The notes below the pieces were generated by a model that searched no databases, was not told the DNA's origin, and saw only the letters and a program-made list of their open reading frames with translations. Below are positions 15,831 through 24,666 of a DNA stretch of 64,000 nt, in pieces (the stretch's first letter is position 1; the number at the start of each line of letters is the position of its first letter). Made by a program: the position numbers and the translations under genes. The DNA is taken from positions 1-64,000 of the forward strand of contig NZ_LPVZ01000012.1 in NCBI RefSeq assembly GCF_001613795.1, in the 5' to 3' direction. Source of the stretch: Thalassospira sp. MCCC 1A01148. GTDB lineage: Bacteria > Pseudomonadota > Alphaproteobacteria > Rhodospirillales > Thalassospiraceae.

Positions 15831-16580
15831 TTACAGGCCGATCTGGTCCCAGTCATGTTCAACCGACATGCCCAATTGATGGCGAAGCTGACGCATGGTC
15901 CGGCGCAGCAATCTATGCATGGTCGAGCGGGCTTCTTCAGGGTCGCGGTGACTGATGGCGGCAAAAACAGCCTGATGATCGGGCAGTGATTGCACATGGG
16001 GGGCAGGGCCACCGGATGACAGGCGGAACGACCCGATCAGGGCTGTTTCAATCAGCATGCCAAACGATTTCATGAAGTCATTACCCGATGCGTTCAGGAT
16101 ATTCTGATGGAAATCCAGATCGGTCAAATAGACGGCCTCGGTGCCCGGCTCGGCATTTTCCATCGAATCATAGGCATCGCCAATGGCCTTGATTTCATCG
16201 GGTGTTGCCCGTACAGCAGCCATGGCTGCTGTGTTGGGTTCAATGATCAGGCGGGTTTCAAACAACGCATACAGGAACGCCGGGTCCGGATCGGGGAAGT
16301 GCCATGACAGCACATCGGGATCAAGCAGGTTCCAGCTTGACCGTGGCTTAACGCGCGTCCCTGTTTTGGGGCGCGATTCAATAAGCCCCTTGGCCGACAG
16401 GATCTTGATTGCCTCACGAAGGGCTGTGCGCGATACGTCAAGGGATTCACTTAATGCCGCCTCTGTCGGCAGGACATCGCCAGGCACCAGCTTGCCCGAA
16501 ACAATGCGTGCACCAAGATCATGTGCAACAATGCTGTGCAGGCTGCGTTTGGCGTAAGTTCTCGACATGGTGGACGACAT
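15831..16580 (-). CDS. GntR-family regulator with FCD domain, sugar module
   Basis: About 249 residues: a winged helix with AALSESLDVSRTALREAIK followed by an FCD domain (LDFHQNILNASGNDF, DHQAVFAAISHRD and HRLLRRTMRQL carrying ligand-sphere His/Asp residues). Placed between the sugar importer and the dehydrogenase/GguC genes, it is the likely local regulator, probably responding to a sugar acid. The ATG at 16580 has a GGAGGG site; an in-frame start at 16622 is less likely. A 17-bp AT-rich palindrome lies 62 bases upstream. Confidence 0.85.
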   Translation of the reverse strand: MSSTMSRTYAKRSLHSIVAHDLGARIVSGKLVPGDVLPTEAALSESLDVSRTALREAIKILSAKGLIESRPKTGTRVKPRSSWNLLDPDVLSWHFPDPDPAFLYALFETRLIIEPNTAAMAAVRATPDEIKAIGDAYDSMENAEPGTEAVYLTDLDFHQNILNASGNDFMKSFGMLIETALIGSFRLSSGGPAPHVQSLPDHQAVFAAISHRDPEEARSTMHRLLRRTMRQLRHQLGMSVEHDWDQIGL

Positions 16581-16641
16581 ATATTCCCTCCGGCGTGGCC
16601 CTGAATGGAAAGCGAAAGGCAAGAAGGCCCGCTTTGCAATT

Positions 16642-16658
16642 ATTCATATAATATGAAT
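16642..16658. promoter_or_regulatory. 17-bp palindrome upstream of gntR, candidate operator
   Basis: ATTCATAT-A-ATATGAAT is a perfect 8-bp inverted repeat around one central base, between gntR and the dehydrogenase gene and nearer to gntR. It is likely an autoregulatory GntR site. Confidence 0.5.
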
Positions 16659-16820
16659 TAATTTTCAGAGCAACTTATCTGGCACCCGCAAGGGCTTGTG
16701 CTGCAAAGCATATAATTATTTCGGAGATACCGGTACAGGGGTAATTATGTATTTTCGTATGTCATGAACTTATAAACAAAGTTTGCCCTGACCGAAAGGA
16801 AAGAGTTGGTGGTTTGACGC

Positions 16821-16850
16821 TTGACAGGCCCGGATATCCTGATCATTAAT
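16821..16850 (+). promoter_or_regulatory. Candidate sigma-70 promoter for the dehydrogenase-gguC operon
   Basis: A perfect -35 TTGACA (16821-16826) and, after 18 bases, ATTAAT (16845-16850) as a 4/6 -10 match. It points at the short leader ORF and the dehydrogenase gene. No other good -35 is seen in this gap. Confidence 0.45.
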
Positions 16851-16896
16851 GTTATTGTATGAAGAATAAAAAACAAGATTTTCAGGAGGAAGCATC

Positions 16897-16932
16897 ATGA
16901 CGCCGTGCGAGGGAACGCGCCCGGCCCTTTAA
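16897..16932 (+). CDS. Possible 11-codon leader ORF
   Basis: ATG to TAA encodes MTPCEGTRPAL. AGGAGG lies seven bases before the ATG, a better site than that of the downstream dehydrogenase gene, and the ORF begins roughly 40 bases after the candidate promoter. The downstream TGAGA/TCTCA stem and T-run could form an attenuator. No run of regulatory codons is present, so a leader-peptide role is speculative. Confidence 0.3.
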   Translation: MTPCEGTRPAL

Positions 16933-17119
16933 GTGGGGCTGGATTGCATCGGCAGGGATGAGAAACAGCTGATCTCAGATTTCTTTTTTCTGCTGCGCCG
17001 CACATTTGGCAATGGATGAACTTTCTGTCAGTTTTGTCGTGAAATCATGACCGGCGCGTAAGGGAGTCTTGCGCGCGGCACCGAAGAACAGAAACCACAT
17101 GACGGGAGATGAAACGATC

Positions 17120-17893
17120 ATGTCTGATCGCATGCCGACACATTACACAAGCCTTGAAGACAAATCGGTATTCATCACCGGTGGTGCGTCGGGCATTGGC
17201 GAGGCGATTGTAACCGCCTTTGTTGAACAGGGCGCAAAAGTTGCCTTTGTTGACATCATGGAAGATGCAGGCAACGCACTTGTTGAAAAGCTTTCCAAGG
17301 ATGCGCGCAACGCGCCGCTCTTCATCAAATGTGACCTGACCGATATTCCTGCCCTGCAGGCCGCAGTGGCCAAGGCCGCAGAAGTGAACGGTCCGATCAC
17401 CGGCCTCATGAACAATGCGGCGAACGATACCCGTCATAAATGGCAGGATGTTACCCCGGAATACTGGGATGAACGCCAGGCGATCAATATTCGCCCGTCC
17501 TTCTTTGCCATTCAGGCGGTGGCGCCGATGATGCAAAAAGCCGGTGGCGGCGCGATCATCAATTTCGGATCGGTCAGCTGGATGATGGGGCAGGGCGGCA
17601 TGCCGGGCTATACCACGGCAAAGGCGGCAACCCATGGCCTGACACGTGGCATGGCGCGCGACCTTGGCAAGGATCATATCCGCGTCAACACCCTTGTGCC
17701 CGGTTGGGTCATGACCCAGCGCCAACTTGACCTGTGGGTCGATGAAGCTGCCGAACGCGAAATCGACCAGCGTCAGTGCCTTAAAAACAAGGTCCTGCCG
17801 GACGATATCGCCCGCATGGCGCTGTTTTTGATTTCTGATGAAGCCCGCATGGTTACTGCGCAGAACTTCATCGTTGACGGTGGTTGGGTCTGA
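17120..17893 (+). CDS. Short-chain dehydrogenase/reductase, probable sugar dehydrogenase
   Basis: A 257-residue classical SDR. Coenzyme motif TGGASGIGEA, structural NNAA, catalytic Ser in NFGSVSW, and YTTAKAA as the YxxxK pair. The C-terminus NFIVDGGWV is typical. Located with GguC, an aldose epimerase and a furanose/pentose-type importer, it probably oxidises the imported aldose (galactose or arabinose) or a related sugar acid with NAD(P). The start at 17120 gives the normal SDR length, though GGAG is somewhat distant; ATG 17099 is in frame. Confidence 0.85.
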   Translation: MSDRMPTHYTSLEDKSVFITGGASGIGEAIVTAFVEQGAKVAFVDIMEDAGNALVEKLSKDARNAPLFIKCDLTDIPALQAAVAKAAEVNGPITGLMNNAANDTRHKWQDVTPEYWDERQAINIRPSFFAIQAVAPMMQKAGGGAIINFGSVSWMMGQGGMPGYTTAKAATHGLTRGMARDLGKDHIRVNTLVPGWVMTQRQLDLWVDEAAEREIDQRQCLKNKVLPDDIARMALFLISDEARMVTAQNFIVDGGWV

Positions 17894-17952
17894 TCCGCAC
17901 CAGCAAAAAGACAACTCTTAGCAACTAACCCAGACCTTTCAGGACAGAATTA

Positions 17953-18942
17953 ATGAGACTGGTTCAATTCAAAGATACGGCTGGCGCGCAGCATGTCGCC
18001 GTGGTCGAAGACGAAAACACCCTGATCCCGCTCAAGGGTGTTTCCACTACCCGTGAACTTGCGACCATCGCGCTCGCCAAGGGCATGACGATGATCGAGA
18101 AAGCCAAGTTGCGTATGGGCGACACCACCGTCGACTATAACGAAGTTGCTCGTGATGGCCGCCTTTTGCCGCCGGTTACCCATGTTGATCCGGCGCATTT
18201 TCTTGTGACCGGCACCGGCCTTACCCATCTTGGATCGGCATCGGCGCGTGCGAACATGCACAAGGCTGATAACAAGGACGCCAACGAAACCGATTCCATG
18301 AAAATGTTCCGCATGGGTGTCGAGGGCGGCAAGCCCAAGGCTGGCGAACACGGTGTACAGCCGGAATGGTTCTATAAGGGTGATGGTTCCATCGTTGCCA
18401 ATCCGGGTGCCGATATTCCAAGCCCGTCCTTCGCCCTTGATGGCAGTGAAGAACCGGAAATTGCTGCGGTTTATGTCATTGACCATGATGGTACCCCGGT
18501 GCGCATCGGCTTTGCCATCGGGAACGAGTTTTCCGACCATGTGATGGAGCGCCAGAACTACCTGTATCTTGCGCACTCGAAGCTGCGTCATTGCTCTATG
18601 GGGCCTGAATTGCTGCTTGGTGATTTGCCAAGCCATGTCGAGGGCACTTCGCGCCTGTATCGCGATGGCGAGGTGATCTGGGAAAAGCAGTTCGTCAGCG
18701 GCGAAGACAATATGTCGCACTCGCTTGCCAACCTTGAATATCACCACTTCAAATATGACCTGTTCCGCCGTCCGGGCGATGTGCATGCGCATTTCTTCGG
18801 GACCGCGACGCTCAGCTTTGCTGATGGCGTGACCACGCAGGATGGTGATGAGTTCGAAATTGAATCGCCGCTATTTGGCCGTCCAATTCGCAACCGCTTG
18901 ATGCAGCAGGCCGAACGCCCGCTCAACATCAAGGCGATCTGA
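17953..18942 (+). CDS. gguC: GguC/AraD1-family fumarylacetoacetase-fold protein
   Basis: A 329-residue FAH-fold protein resembling GguC, encoded next to the ChvE-GguAB sugar transporter in agrobacteria, and the AraD1 family of sugar-acid catabolism. Visible features: TGTGLTHLGSASARANMHK, the EEPEIAAVYVID acidic metal-binding stretch, and GFAIGNEFSDHVMER. A role on a 2-keto-3-deoxy sugar acid fits the neighbouring dehydrogenase and transporter but is inferred. It lies 59 bases after the SDR gene and ends at a strong terminator. Confidence 0.82.
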   Translation: MRLVQFKDTAGAQHVAVVEDENTLIPLKGVSTTRELATIALAKGMTMIEKAKLRMGDTTVDYNEVARDGRLLPPVTHVDPAHFLVTGTGLTHLGSASARANMHKADNKDANETDSMKMFRMGVEGGKPKAGEHGVQPEWFYKGDGSIVANPGADIPSPSFALDGSEEPEIAAVYVIDHDGTPVRIGFAIGNEFSDHVMERQNYLYLAHSKLRHCSMGPELLLGDLPSHVEGTSRLYRDGEVIWEKQFVSGEDNMSHSLANLEYHHFKYDLFRRPGDVHAHFFGTATLSFADGVTTQDGDEFEIESPLFGRPIRNRLMQQAERPLNIKAI

Positions 18943-19004
18943 GGTCTCTCTGAGACTCCCAAGGGCTAAAAACCCTGTCTACCTCCAAAACGACACGACT
19001 GCAG

Positions 19005-19031
19005 CCGGCCCAGAGATGGGCCGGTTTTTTT
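19005..19031 (+). terminator. Intrinsic terminator after gguC
   Basis: CCGGCCC (19005-19011) pairs with GGGCCGG (19018-19024) with an AGAGAT loop and seven T residues. Confidence 0.9.
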
Positions 19032-19046
19032 ATGCGGCGGACATTC

Positions 19047-19082
19047 AAAAAAATAAGGACAGCAGGGAGATCTGCTGTCCTT
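19047..19082 (-). terminator. Intrinsic terminator of the MFS gene
   Basis: AAGGACAGCAG (19055-19065) pairs with CTGCTGTCCTT (19072-19082). On the minus strand the stem is followed by a T-rich run (the A-run 19047-19053 read in complement). It lies about 34 bases past the MFS stop. Confidence 0.85.
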
Positions 19083-19115
19083 GGTATGTTGTGTGGTGAC
19101 GGCACGATAGGGGTG

Positions 19116-20333
19116 TTATGTCTGTTCGCTCACAATCGGGGCAGGGCGAAGTGCAATGGTCACAATAACCGATGCAACAACAAGCACGGTGCCACCCACG
19201 CCAAACACGCCAAGCGATCCGACGAAATCAAACAGAAGCCCGCCGATCACAGCACCGCTGGCAATCGCGGTCTGGAAACCGGCTACGACAAGGCCGCCGC
19301 CACTTTCGGCTTCGTCCGGGACGGTGCGTGTAATCCAGGTTGACCATGCGACGGGCACACCACCGAATGCAGCACCCCAGATCGCGACAAGGACGATGGT
19401 CGGGTTAAACGCACCATTGATCATCACCATGCCAAGGGTGGCGAGCCCCATGACAAGCGGCATCAGTGCGATGGTCATGCGCAGTGATTTTGCGATCAGC
19501 GCGCCTGCCAGATGGGTGCCCACAAAATTGGCAATCCCGAAGCCCAGCAACACGCCCGAAACGCCTGCCGTTGCCACGCCTGTGATGTTTTCAAGGAATG
19601 GGCGGACATAGGTAAATAGCGTAAAGTGACCGGTGATAATGATCACCAGCGAAAACAGGCCAAATTTCATGCCCGGACGATTGATTAGATCAATCAGGGT
19701 GCGAAGGGATGCGCGCCCGCGCGGTGGCAGCGATGGCAAGGTCATGAATTGCACGATAAAGGTGATTACACCAATACCGGCTGCGAGCATGAAGACGGCA
19801 CGCCAGCTGATAATATCACCAAGGAAGCTGCCAAGCGGTGCGGCAAAAACGGTCGCGGCCGAAACGCCGCTAAACATGATAGCAAGGGCACGCGGAACGC
19901 TTTTCTCCGGGACAAGGCGCATGATGGTGGCAGCCGACATGGTCCAGAAGCCGCCCAGGCCAATGCCAAGGAGCACGCGACCGGCCAAGAGCAACGCGAA
20001 GTTTTCAGCCGTCGCCACCATAATGCTCGAGATCACCAGCAAGACCGAGAAGCTCAGCAGCACATTGCGGCGGTCAAACCGGCGGGTGACGGTTGCAATC
20101 AGAAGACTTGTGATCAGGGCAAGGATGGCGGTGGCCGAGACGGCCTGACCAGCCAGCCCTTCGGTGACATTCAGTTCGTTTGCCATTGGGGTGAGCAGGC
20201 TGACCGGTAGAAACTCGGCGGTTACGAGCCCGAACACCCCGAGCGTCATGGAAATCACAGCGGCCCACGCAGCAGGTGCAGGCTTGGCTGTTTGATCCGT
20301 TGCGGATGTGGGGCGGGATTGCGGTTCACTCAT
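19116..20333 (-). CDS. MFS exporter, NepI-like (DHA1 family)
   Basis: A 405-residue, 12-helix major-facilitator protein. It closely follows E. coli NepI, a purine ribonucleoside exporter: VTAEFLPVSLLTPMANEL, VTEGLAGQAV, GGFWTMSAATIMRLVP and VPVAWSTWITR are all shared features. The substrate here may be purine nucleosides, or may be unrelated. The start at 20333 has an AAAGGA site; an upstream in-frame start at 20372 is unlikely. It is divergent from an AraC regulator, with an inverted repeat between them. Confidence 0.82.
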   Translation of the reverse strand: MSEPQSRPTSATDQTAKPAPAAWAAVISMTLGVFGLVTAEFLPVSLLTPMANELNVTEGLAGQAVSATAILALITSLLIATVTRRFDRRNVLLSFSVLLVISSIMVATAENFALLLAGRVLLGIGLGGFWTMSAATIMRLVPEKSVPRALAIMFSGVSAATVFAAPLGSFLGDIISWRAVFMLAAGIGVITFIVQFMTLPSLPPRGRASLRTLIDLINRPGMKFGLFSLVIIITGHFTLFTYVRPFLENITGVATAGVSGVLLGFGIANFVGTHLAGALIAKSLRMTIALMPLVMGLATLGMVMINGAFNPTIVLVAIWGAAFGGVPVAWSTWITRTVPDEAESGGGLVVAGFQTAIASGAVIGGLLFDFVGSLGVFGVGGTVLVVASVIVTIALRPAPIVSEQT

Positions 20334-20387
20334 GGAAAAGTCCTTTGAGTTGATGTTTTGCTTTGCACCCAAAATAGTCTGGACCCG

Positions 20388-20435
20388 TCGGACGATCTAT
20401 GACAGGCTGTCCGTATTAATTGATCAATCGTCCGA
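20388..20435. promoter_or_regulatory. Inverted repeat TCGGACGAT/ATCGTCCGA between MFS and AraC genes
   Basis: TCGGACGAT (20388-20396) and ATCGTCCGA (20427-20435) are perfectly complementary, with centres 39 bases apart (about four helical turns), in the divergent promoter region. This is a good candidate for AraC-regulator half-sites that allow looping. Confidence 0.5.
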
Positions 20436-20440
20436 AAATC

Positions 20441-21457
20441 ATGTCACCCACACCCAATATCGACCTCAACAGCCCATCTGATCAGATCGAAGGCCAGTTC
20501 AATGCATCCGGTCACGACATGGTCAGTGAACTTCTTTCAGGTGTCCGTCTACGCGGGCTTGATTACCGCCGGATCGAAATTTCCGCCCCCTATGGCCTGC
20601 GCTTTGGCGAGGATCAGGAAGAAAACCGCGCCTGGTTTCATTTCATCGGTCTGGGCACGGTACATCTGCGAACCAAAAGCGGTGCTGTCCATGTTTTGGG
20701 CTGTGGTGATGCGGTGTTGTTGCCCTGTGCAGGCATTCATGACCTTTACAGTGAAGATGGCGTGGCCCTTCGCAGTGTGGATGATTTTCAAAAGGCACGG
20801 CTTTGTGATGCCGCATCCGAAATCCGGGCCTGTGAGGCCGATGTTTGTCGGTCCAAGGATAATCTGATTTTCAGTTGTGCGATGGAGTTTGATCTGGGCT
20901 GGTTGCATCCTTTGGCCCACCTCAAGCCTGAAGTCATGCATATCGAAACCGTGCCGGATCATGATCCGCAGATCCCGGCGATACTCGATGTTATGACATC
21001 AGAACTTCGTGCAAAGCGTCCGGGATATGGCGTTATTCTGACACGGCTTGCCGATGTAGTGGCCGCGGCAATATTGCGGCGCTGGGTTGAGGCAGGCTGT
21101 GATGTGTGCGGTTGGGTCGAAGCTGTTCGTGATCCCAAGCTGGCGCGTGTTCTGGCAGCCCTTCACAAGGAGCCGGGGCGGAACTGGTCAGTTGCGGATA
21201 TGGCGTCCGAAATGGGTGTATCGCGATCAGTCTTTGCCGAGCGGTTTGTCGCCTTGACCAAGGCAACCCCACAGCAATATCTGACCAATCTGCGCATGCG
21301 TCTGGCCAGCCAGTGGATCAGTCGCGAGAAGCTGCCATTGGACGAGGTTGCTGATCGACTTGGCTATGCCTCGGTTGCTGCATTTAGCCGTGCGTTCAAG
21401 CGCACCACGGGCAAATCCCCCGGTGCAATTCGGCATATAGATTACGCATCACCATAA
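20441..21457 (+). CDS. AraC-family regulator with AraC-binding-like cupin
   Basis: A 338-residue regulator. The N-terminal ~190 residues form a cupin-like sensor (AWFHFIGLGTVHL, GDAVLLPCAGIHDLY); the C-terminal ~100 residues hold two helix-turn-helices (VADMASEMGVSRSVFAERF and LDEVADRLGYASVAAFSRAF). It resembles AraC regulators paired with MFS exporters. The start at 20441 is the first ATG; no clear Shine-Dalgarno is present, consistent with a leaderless or weak transcript. Its last 16 bases overlap the convergent IclR gene. Confidence 0.85.
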   Translation: MSPTPNIDLNSPSDQIEGQFNASGHDMVSELLSGVRLRGLDYRRIEISAPYGLRFGEDQEENRAWFHFIGLGTVHLRTKSGAVHVLGCGDAVLLPCAGIHDLYSEDGVALRSVDDFQKARLCDAASEIRACEADVCRSKDNLIFSCAMEFDLGWLHPLAHLKPEVMHIETVPDHDPQIPAILDVMTSELRAKRPGYGVILTRLADVVAAAILRRWVEAGCDVCGWVEAVRDPKLARVLAALHKEPGRNWSVADMASEMGVSRSVFAERFVALTKATPQQYLTNLRMRLASQWISREKLPLDEVADRLGYASVAAFSRAFKRTTGKSPGAIRHIDYASP

Positions 21458-22203
21458 ATGACATTCCGGGCGCTTTTTGCTGCCGCGTTCAGCGCGGCCA
21501 AAACCCTGCTGTGATTCTGATCAAGGATTGCAGGCGATGCACCAAAGACGGAAAAGGCAGAGATCATCTTGCCGTGCGTCGTGGTGATCGGAACGGCGAT
21601 GGCATAGATGTCATGTTCGCGTTCGCCATTGTTGGTGGCAAAGCCCTGATTGCGGATGGTGGCGAGTTCTGATTTCAGTGTATCGATATCGGTGATGGTG
21701 TGATCGGTCATGCCGGTCAGGCTGGCATTCTTGAAATAGCGATCCTGATCCTCTGTGTTCATATATGCCAGCCACAACTTGCCATGTGCCGTGCAAAAGG
21801 CATCAAGGCGCGATCCAATCCGGATATCGACATAAAGCGGCCGGTCTGGCAGGGCCTTGGCAATGCAGACCGCCATGTCGCGATCAAATTCTGTCGCCAT
21901 GCAGGCTTCACCTGTTTCGCGTGCCAGCTGATCAAGGATCGGCTGCAGGATGGTCGGCAGACTGCCATCATGCAAAACGCGATCCCCCAGATCCGCAAAT
22001 ATGTATCCCAGCCTGAAAACCCCGCGCGACGTTGCCCGTAACGCCCCGGCATGTACCAGCGTGTGCAAGAACCGGTGCGCGGTGATCATGTTGATGCCTA
22101 GCGCATCGGCCGTTTCCTTGGCGGTCAGTTCGCTTTTCCCGGCGGCAAACAGATCAAGGATCTTGAACGCCTTTAGTACGGAACCATTGAGTTGACTGGT
22201 CAT
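21442..22203 (-). CDS. IclR-family transcriptional regulator
   Basis: About 253 residues: a winged helix with TAKETADALGINMITAHRF, and a C-terminal IclR effector domain (GEACMATEFDRDMAVCIA, AFCTAHGKLWLAYM, IYAIAVPI). It is divergent from the ThDP enzyme gene, which it presumably controls. ATG 22203 is given; an in-frame GTG at 22221 is possible, since GGAG falls between the two. Convergent overlap of 16 bases with araC. Confidence 0.85.
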   Translation of the reverse strand: MTSQLNGSVLKAFKILDLFAAGKSELTAKETADALGINMITAHRFLHTLVHAGALRATSRGVFRLGYIFADLGDRVLHDGSLPTILQPILDQLARETGEACMATEFDRDMAVCIAKALPDRPLYVDIRIGSRLDAFCTAHGKLWLAYMNTEDQDRYFKNASLTGMTDHTITDIDTLKSELATIRNQGFATNNGEREHDIYAIAVPITTTHGKMISAFSVFGASPAILDQNHSRVLAALNAAAKSARNVIYGDA

Positions 22204-22338
22204 CGGATGGTTTTGCTCCACGCAAACAAAAAGAGGGCTGCCGTCCTGTCTTGACGGGCAGCGGATTTCAGTAATAAACTATATTATAAATCATATTTCA
22301 ATTATAGAAATATTAAGCGAAAAAGCAAGAGGCGTCTG

Positions 22339-24066
22339 ATGAAAAGCGACAAGCAGGAAAAACCCGGTCAAATCACCCTGACCGCCGGTGGGGCGGTTCT
22401 GGCCCGCATGAAGGCCATCGGGATTGACTACATCTTTGCCAATTCCGGGACCGACTTCCCGCCGATCATCGAAGGCCTGGCCGAGGCGGCGGCAAAGGAT
22501 ATCAGCCTGCCGCACGCGCTGATCATGCCGCATGAAAATGCGGCGATGGGCATGGCGCATGGTTACTACCTTGCGACCGGCAAGACACAGGCCGTAATGG
22601 CACACACCAACGTCGGGCTTGCGAACTGTGCGATTGGCGCGATCAATGCCGCGACCGAACATGTCCCGGTCGTTCTGATGTCGGGCCGCACCCCGGTGAT
22701 GGAAAAGGGACGACTGGGTGCGCGCACGGTGCCGATTGGCTGGGGCCAGGAAATGCGCGATCAGGCCGCACTCGTGCGTGAAAGCACGAAATGGGAGTAT
22801 GAGCTTAAATTCCCCGAACAGGTGCCGGATGTCGTCGACCGTGCCTATGCGATTGCATCATCGGTGCCCAAGGGCCCGACCTATGTCAGCCTGCCGCGTG
22901 AAGTTCTGTGCGAACCGTGCCCGGGTGACCAGATTGACGGGCCTTTGCGTATGCAGCCGGTTCCTGTCGCGCCACCGCAAGCATCGGTTGAGGCGGCCGC
23001 AGACATTCTGGCCAATGCCACGAACCCGATGATCATTGCCCAGCGTGGTACGGGCACGGCGGAAGCCTTTGGCCGCTTTGGCGATCTGGTTGATCAGTGG
23101 GGCATTCCGGTCGTGCAGTACTGGGCGATCCAGCTTGCGATTGGGACAGAACATCCAATGTTTGCCGGAATGGATCCGGCGCCCTGGCTTAAGGATGCCG
23201 ATGCGGTGGTGGTGATCGATTGCCTTGCCCCCTGGTCGCCCGATATCCATGATTTGCGCGCTGACTGCAAAGTCATTCAGATTGGCCAGAACCCGCTTTA
23301 TTCGCGCTTTCCGGGGCGGAATTTTGCCGCCGATATCTCGCTTGTTGGTGAAGCCGGTGACGTGATCATGATGCTGGCAGATGCCATGGATCGCCGCCAC
23401 GAAGACCATAAATCGGTTTGTGCAGATCGCCGAGACAAAGTCGCAGAGACCAACGCCGAAACCCGCAAAAATGCGCTTGCAATGGCAGATGCCGGCGCGG
23501 TGGATCCGATGTCCAAGGCCTATGTGTCACGCTGTCTGTCCGATGCGATTGCCGGGCGCTCTGCCACGGTATTTTCCGAGCTGGGCTGTCCGCTGGAGCC
23601 GCTTTCGCTTTCAGAACACAGCAGCTGGTATCAGGAACCCCATTCCGGCGGGCTTGGCTGGTCTTTCCCGGCATCGATGGGCTATCAGTTGGCGGATAAG
23701 GACAAGCTGGTCGTCGCCACCATGGGGGATGGATCCTATATGTTTGCCAACCCGACGGCCTGCCATCAGATTGCCGAGGCACTTGAGCTTCCGATCCTGA
23801 TCCTTGTTCTGAATAACAATGAATGGGGGGCCGTGCGCCAGTCGGTGACGGGCATGTACCCGGATGGCTTTGCTGCCAAAACCAATGAGATGCCGCTGAC
23901 TGCGCTGAAACCCAGCCCCGACTTCACCAAGGTCGCGGAGGCCAGCCGCGCCTGGGTCGCCAAGGCCAAACGTGCCGAAGATTTGCCCGGTATCCTGCGC
24001 GATGCCATCAAGCATATCGACACCAACCGCACCCATGCTTTGGTTGAGGTGACGATTGCGCCATAG
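22339..24066 (+). CDS. Thiamine-diphosphate-dependent enzyme, acetolactate synthase/decarboxylase-like
   Basis: A 575-residue protein with the three-domain ThDP fold. N-terminal PYR domain with a conserved Glu in MPHENAAMGMAHG; C-terminal PP domain with the GDGS...NNNEW ThDP motif near residue 465. It belongs to the broad benzoylformate decarboxylase / acetolactate synthase large-subunit-like group often labelled thiamine pyrophosphate-requiring enzyme; the substrate cannot be assigned. There is no small regulatory subunit nearby, which argues against anabolic acetolactate synthase. Divergent IclR control suggests catabolism of a carboxylic acid. Confidence 0.8.
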   Translation: MKSDKQEKPGQITLTAGGAVLARMKAIGIDYIFANSGTDFPPIIEGLAEAAAKDISLPHALIMPHENAAMGMAHGYYLATGKTQAVMAHTNVGLANCAIGAINAATEHVPVVLMSGRTPVMEKGRLGARTVPIGWGQEMRDQAALVRESTKWEYELKFPEQVPDVVDRAYAIASSVPKGPTYVSLPREVLCEPCPGDQIDGPLRMQPVPVAPPQASVEAAADILANATNPMIIAQRGTGTAEAFGRFGDLVDQWGIPVVQYWAIQLAIGTEHPMFAGMDPAPWLKDADAVVVIDCLAPWSPDIHDLRADCKVIQIGQNPLYSRFPGRNFAADISLVGEAGDVIMMLADAMDRRHEDHKSVCADRRDKVAETNAETRKNALAMADAGAVDPMSKAYVSRCLSDAIAGRSATVFSELGCPLEPLSLSEHSSWYQEPHSGGLGWSFPASMGYQLADKDKLVVATMGDGSYMFANPTACHQIAEALELPILILVLNNNEWGAVRQSVTGMYPDGFAAKTNEMPLTALKPSPDFTKVAEASRAWVAKAKRAEDLPGILRDAIKHIDTNRTHALVEVTIAP

Positions 24067-24091
24067 TAAGCGGGGCCGCAAAGGATTTCTT

Positions 24092-24122
24092 GCAAGGGTG
24101 TCGAGATAATCGATGCCCTTGC
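24092..24122 (+). terminator. Hairpin after the ThDP gene, probable terminator
   Basis: GCAAGGG and CCCTTGC form the outer stem with an inner TCGA/TCGA stem (24092-24122). Only a weak AT tract follows. Confidence 0.5.
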
Positions 24123-24192
24123 TAATTGAATGATATCAGTGCTCTTCTATCGATTGGATGCGTATATGCTATGTCAATAACAGGGGGGCATT

Positions 24193-24666
24193 GTGAAGTA
24201 CTCGTCGCTAAGAAGGTATGTCGCCTTTTATAAGCTGAAAGTCGTCAAGTATGGTGGAGCCAGTTTAATATTATGGCCGATAATCGCTGGTTATCTTGAT
24301 TATAACGATGTGATGCGGTCGACGGATTGGCTGAATTGTAGTGTCGCCACTATCCTTGGTTTGTTTGGTTTATTTGGTCCGCATCGCAGCCTGGTAACTT
24401 GTCGCATCACTCGCAAGCCAACTAAAAGCGGATGGCGGCGGCGCTCGCATCCGAAATGGCATTTGTTTTGGATGCATTGGTTGGGGCCATTCTTTCTAAT
24501 GGCCTACTTCCTTACTGAGGACCCGTCCCATAGTTCTATCCTTCCAACATATACCTTCTGTGCCGTAACCGGTTTTTTTGTACCATTAATAGTTTGGCGG
24601 CCTCTAATCCTGCGGTTGCTTTTTGGTTTCGATAGGCGGACGCAAGTTTTTGGGTTTCTAAAATAG
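24193..24666 (+). CDS. Hypothetical small membrane protein
   Basis: 157 residues with three or four hydrophobic stretches (near 22-32, 51-63, 94-106 and 118-135) and a basic loop (RKPTKSGWRRRSH). GTG start with AGGGGGG upstream. No family recognised; base composition is more AT-rich than its neighbours. The 24667-24881 gap downstream is AT-rich and shows nothing else. Confidence 0.5.
   Translation: MKYSSLRRYVAFYKLKVVKYGGASLILWPIIAGYLDYNDVMRSTDWLNCSVATILGLFGLFGPHRSLVTCRITRKPTKSGWRRRSHPKWHLFWMHWLGPFFLMAYFLTEDPSHSSILPTYTFCAVTGFFVPLIVWRPLILRLLFGFDRRTQVFGFLK

Larger units (their letters stand above)
16581..17119. other. 539-base gntR-dehydrogenase intergenic region (regulatory leader)
   Basis: No full-length gene is recognisable. 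Contents: an AT-rich palindrome (16642-16658), an ATAATTA/TAATTAT inverted repeat (16712-16748), a TTGACA promoter (16821-16850), an 11-codon ORF with a perfect Shine-Dalgarno (16897-16932), and a weak TGAGA/TCTCA stem (16959-16977) followed by a T-run. The dehydrogenase transcript therefore probably has a leader of about 260 bases. Confidence 0.5.
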
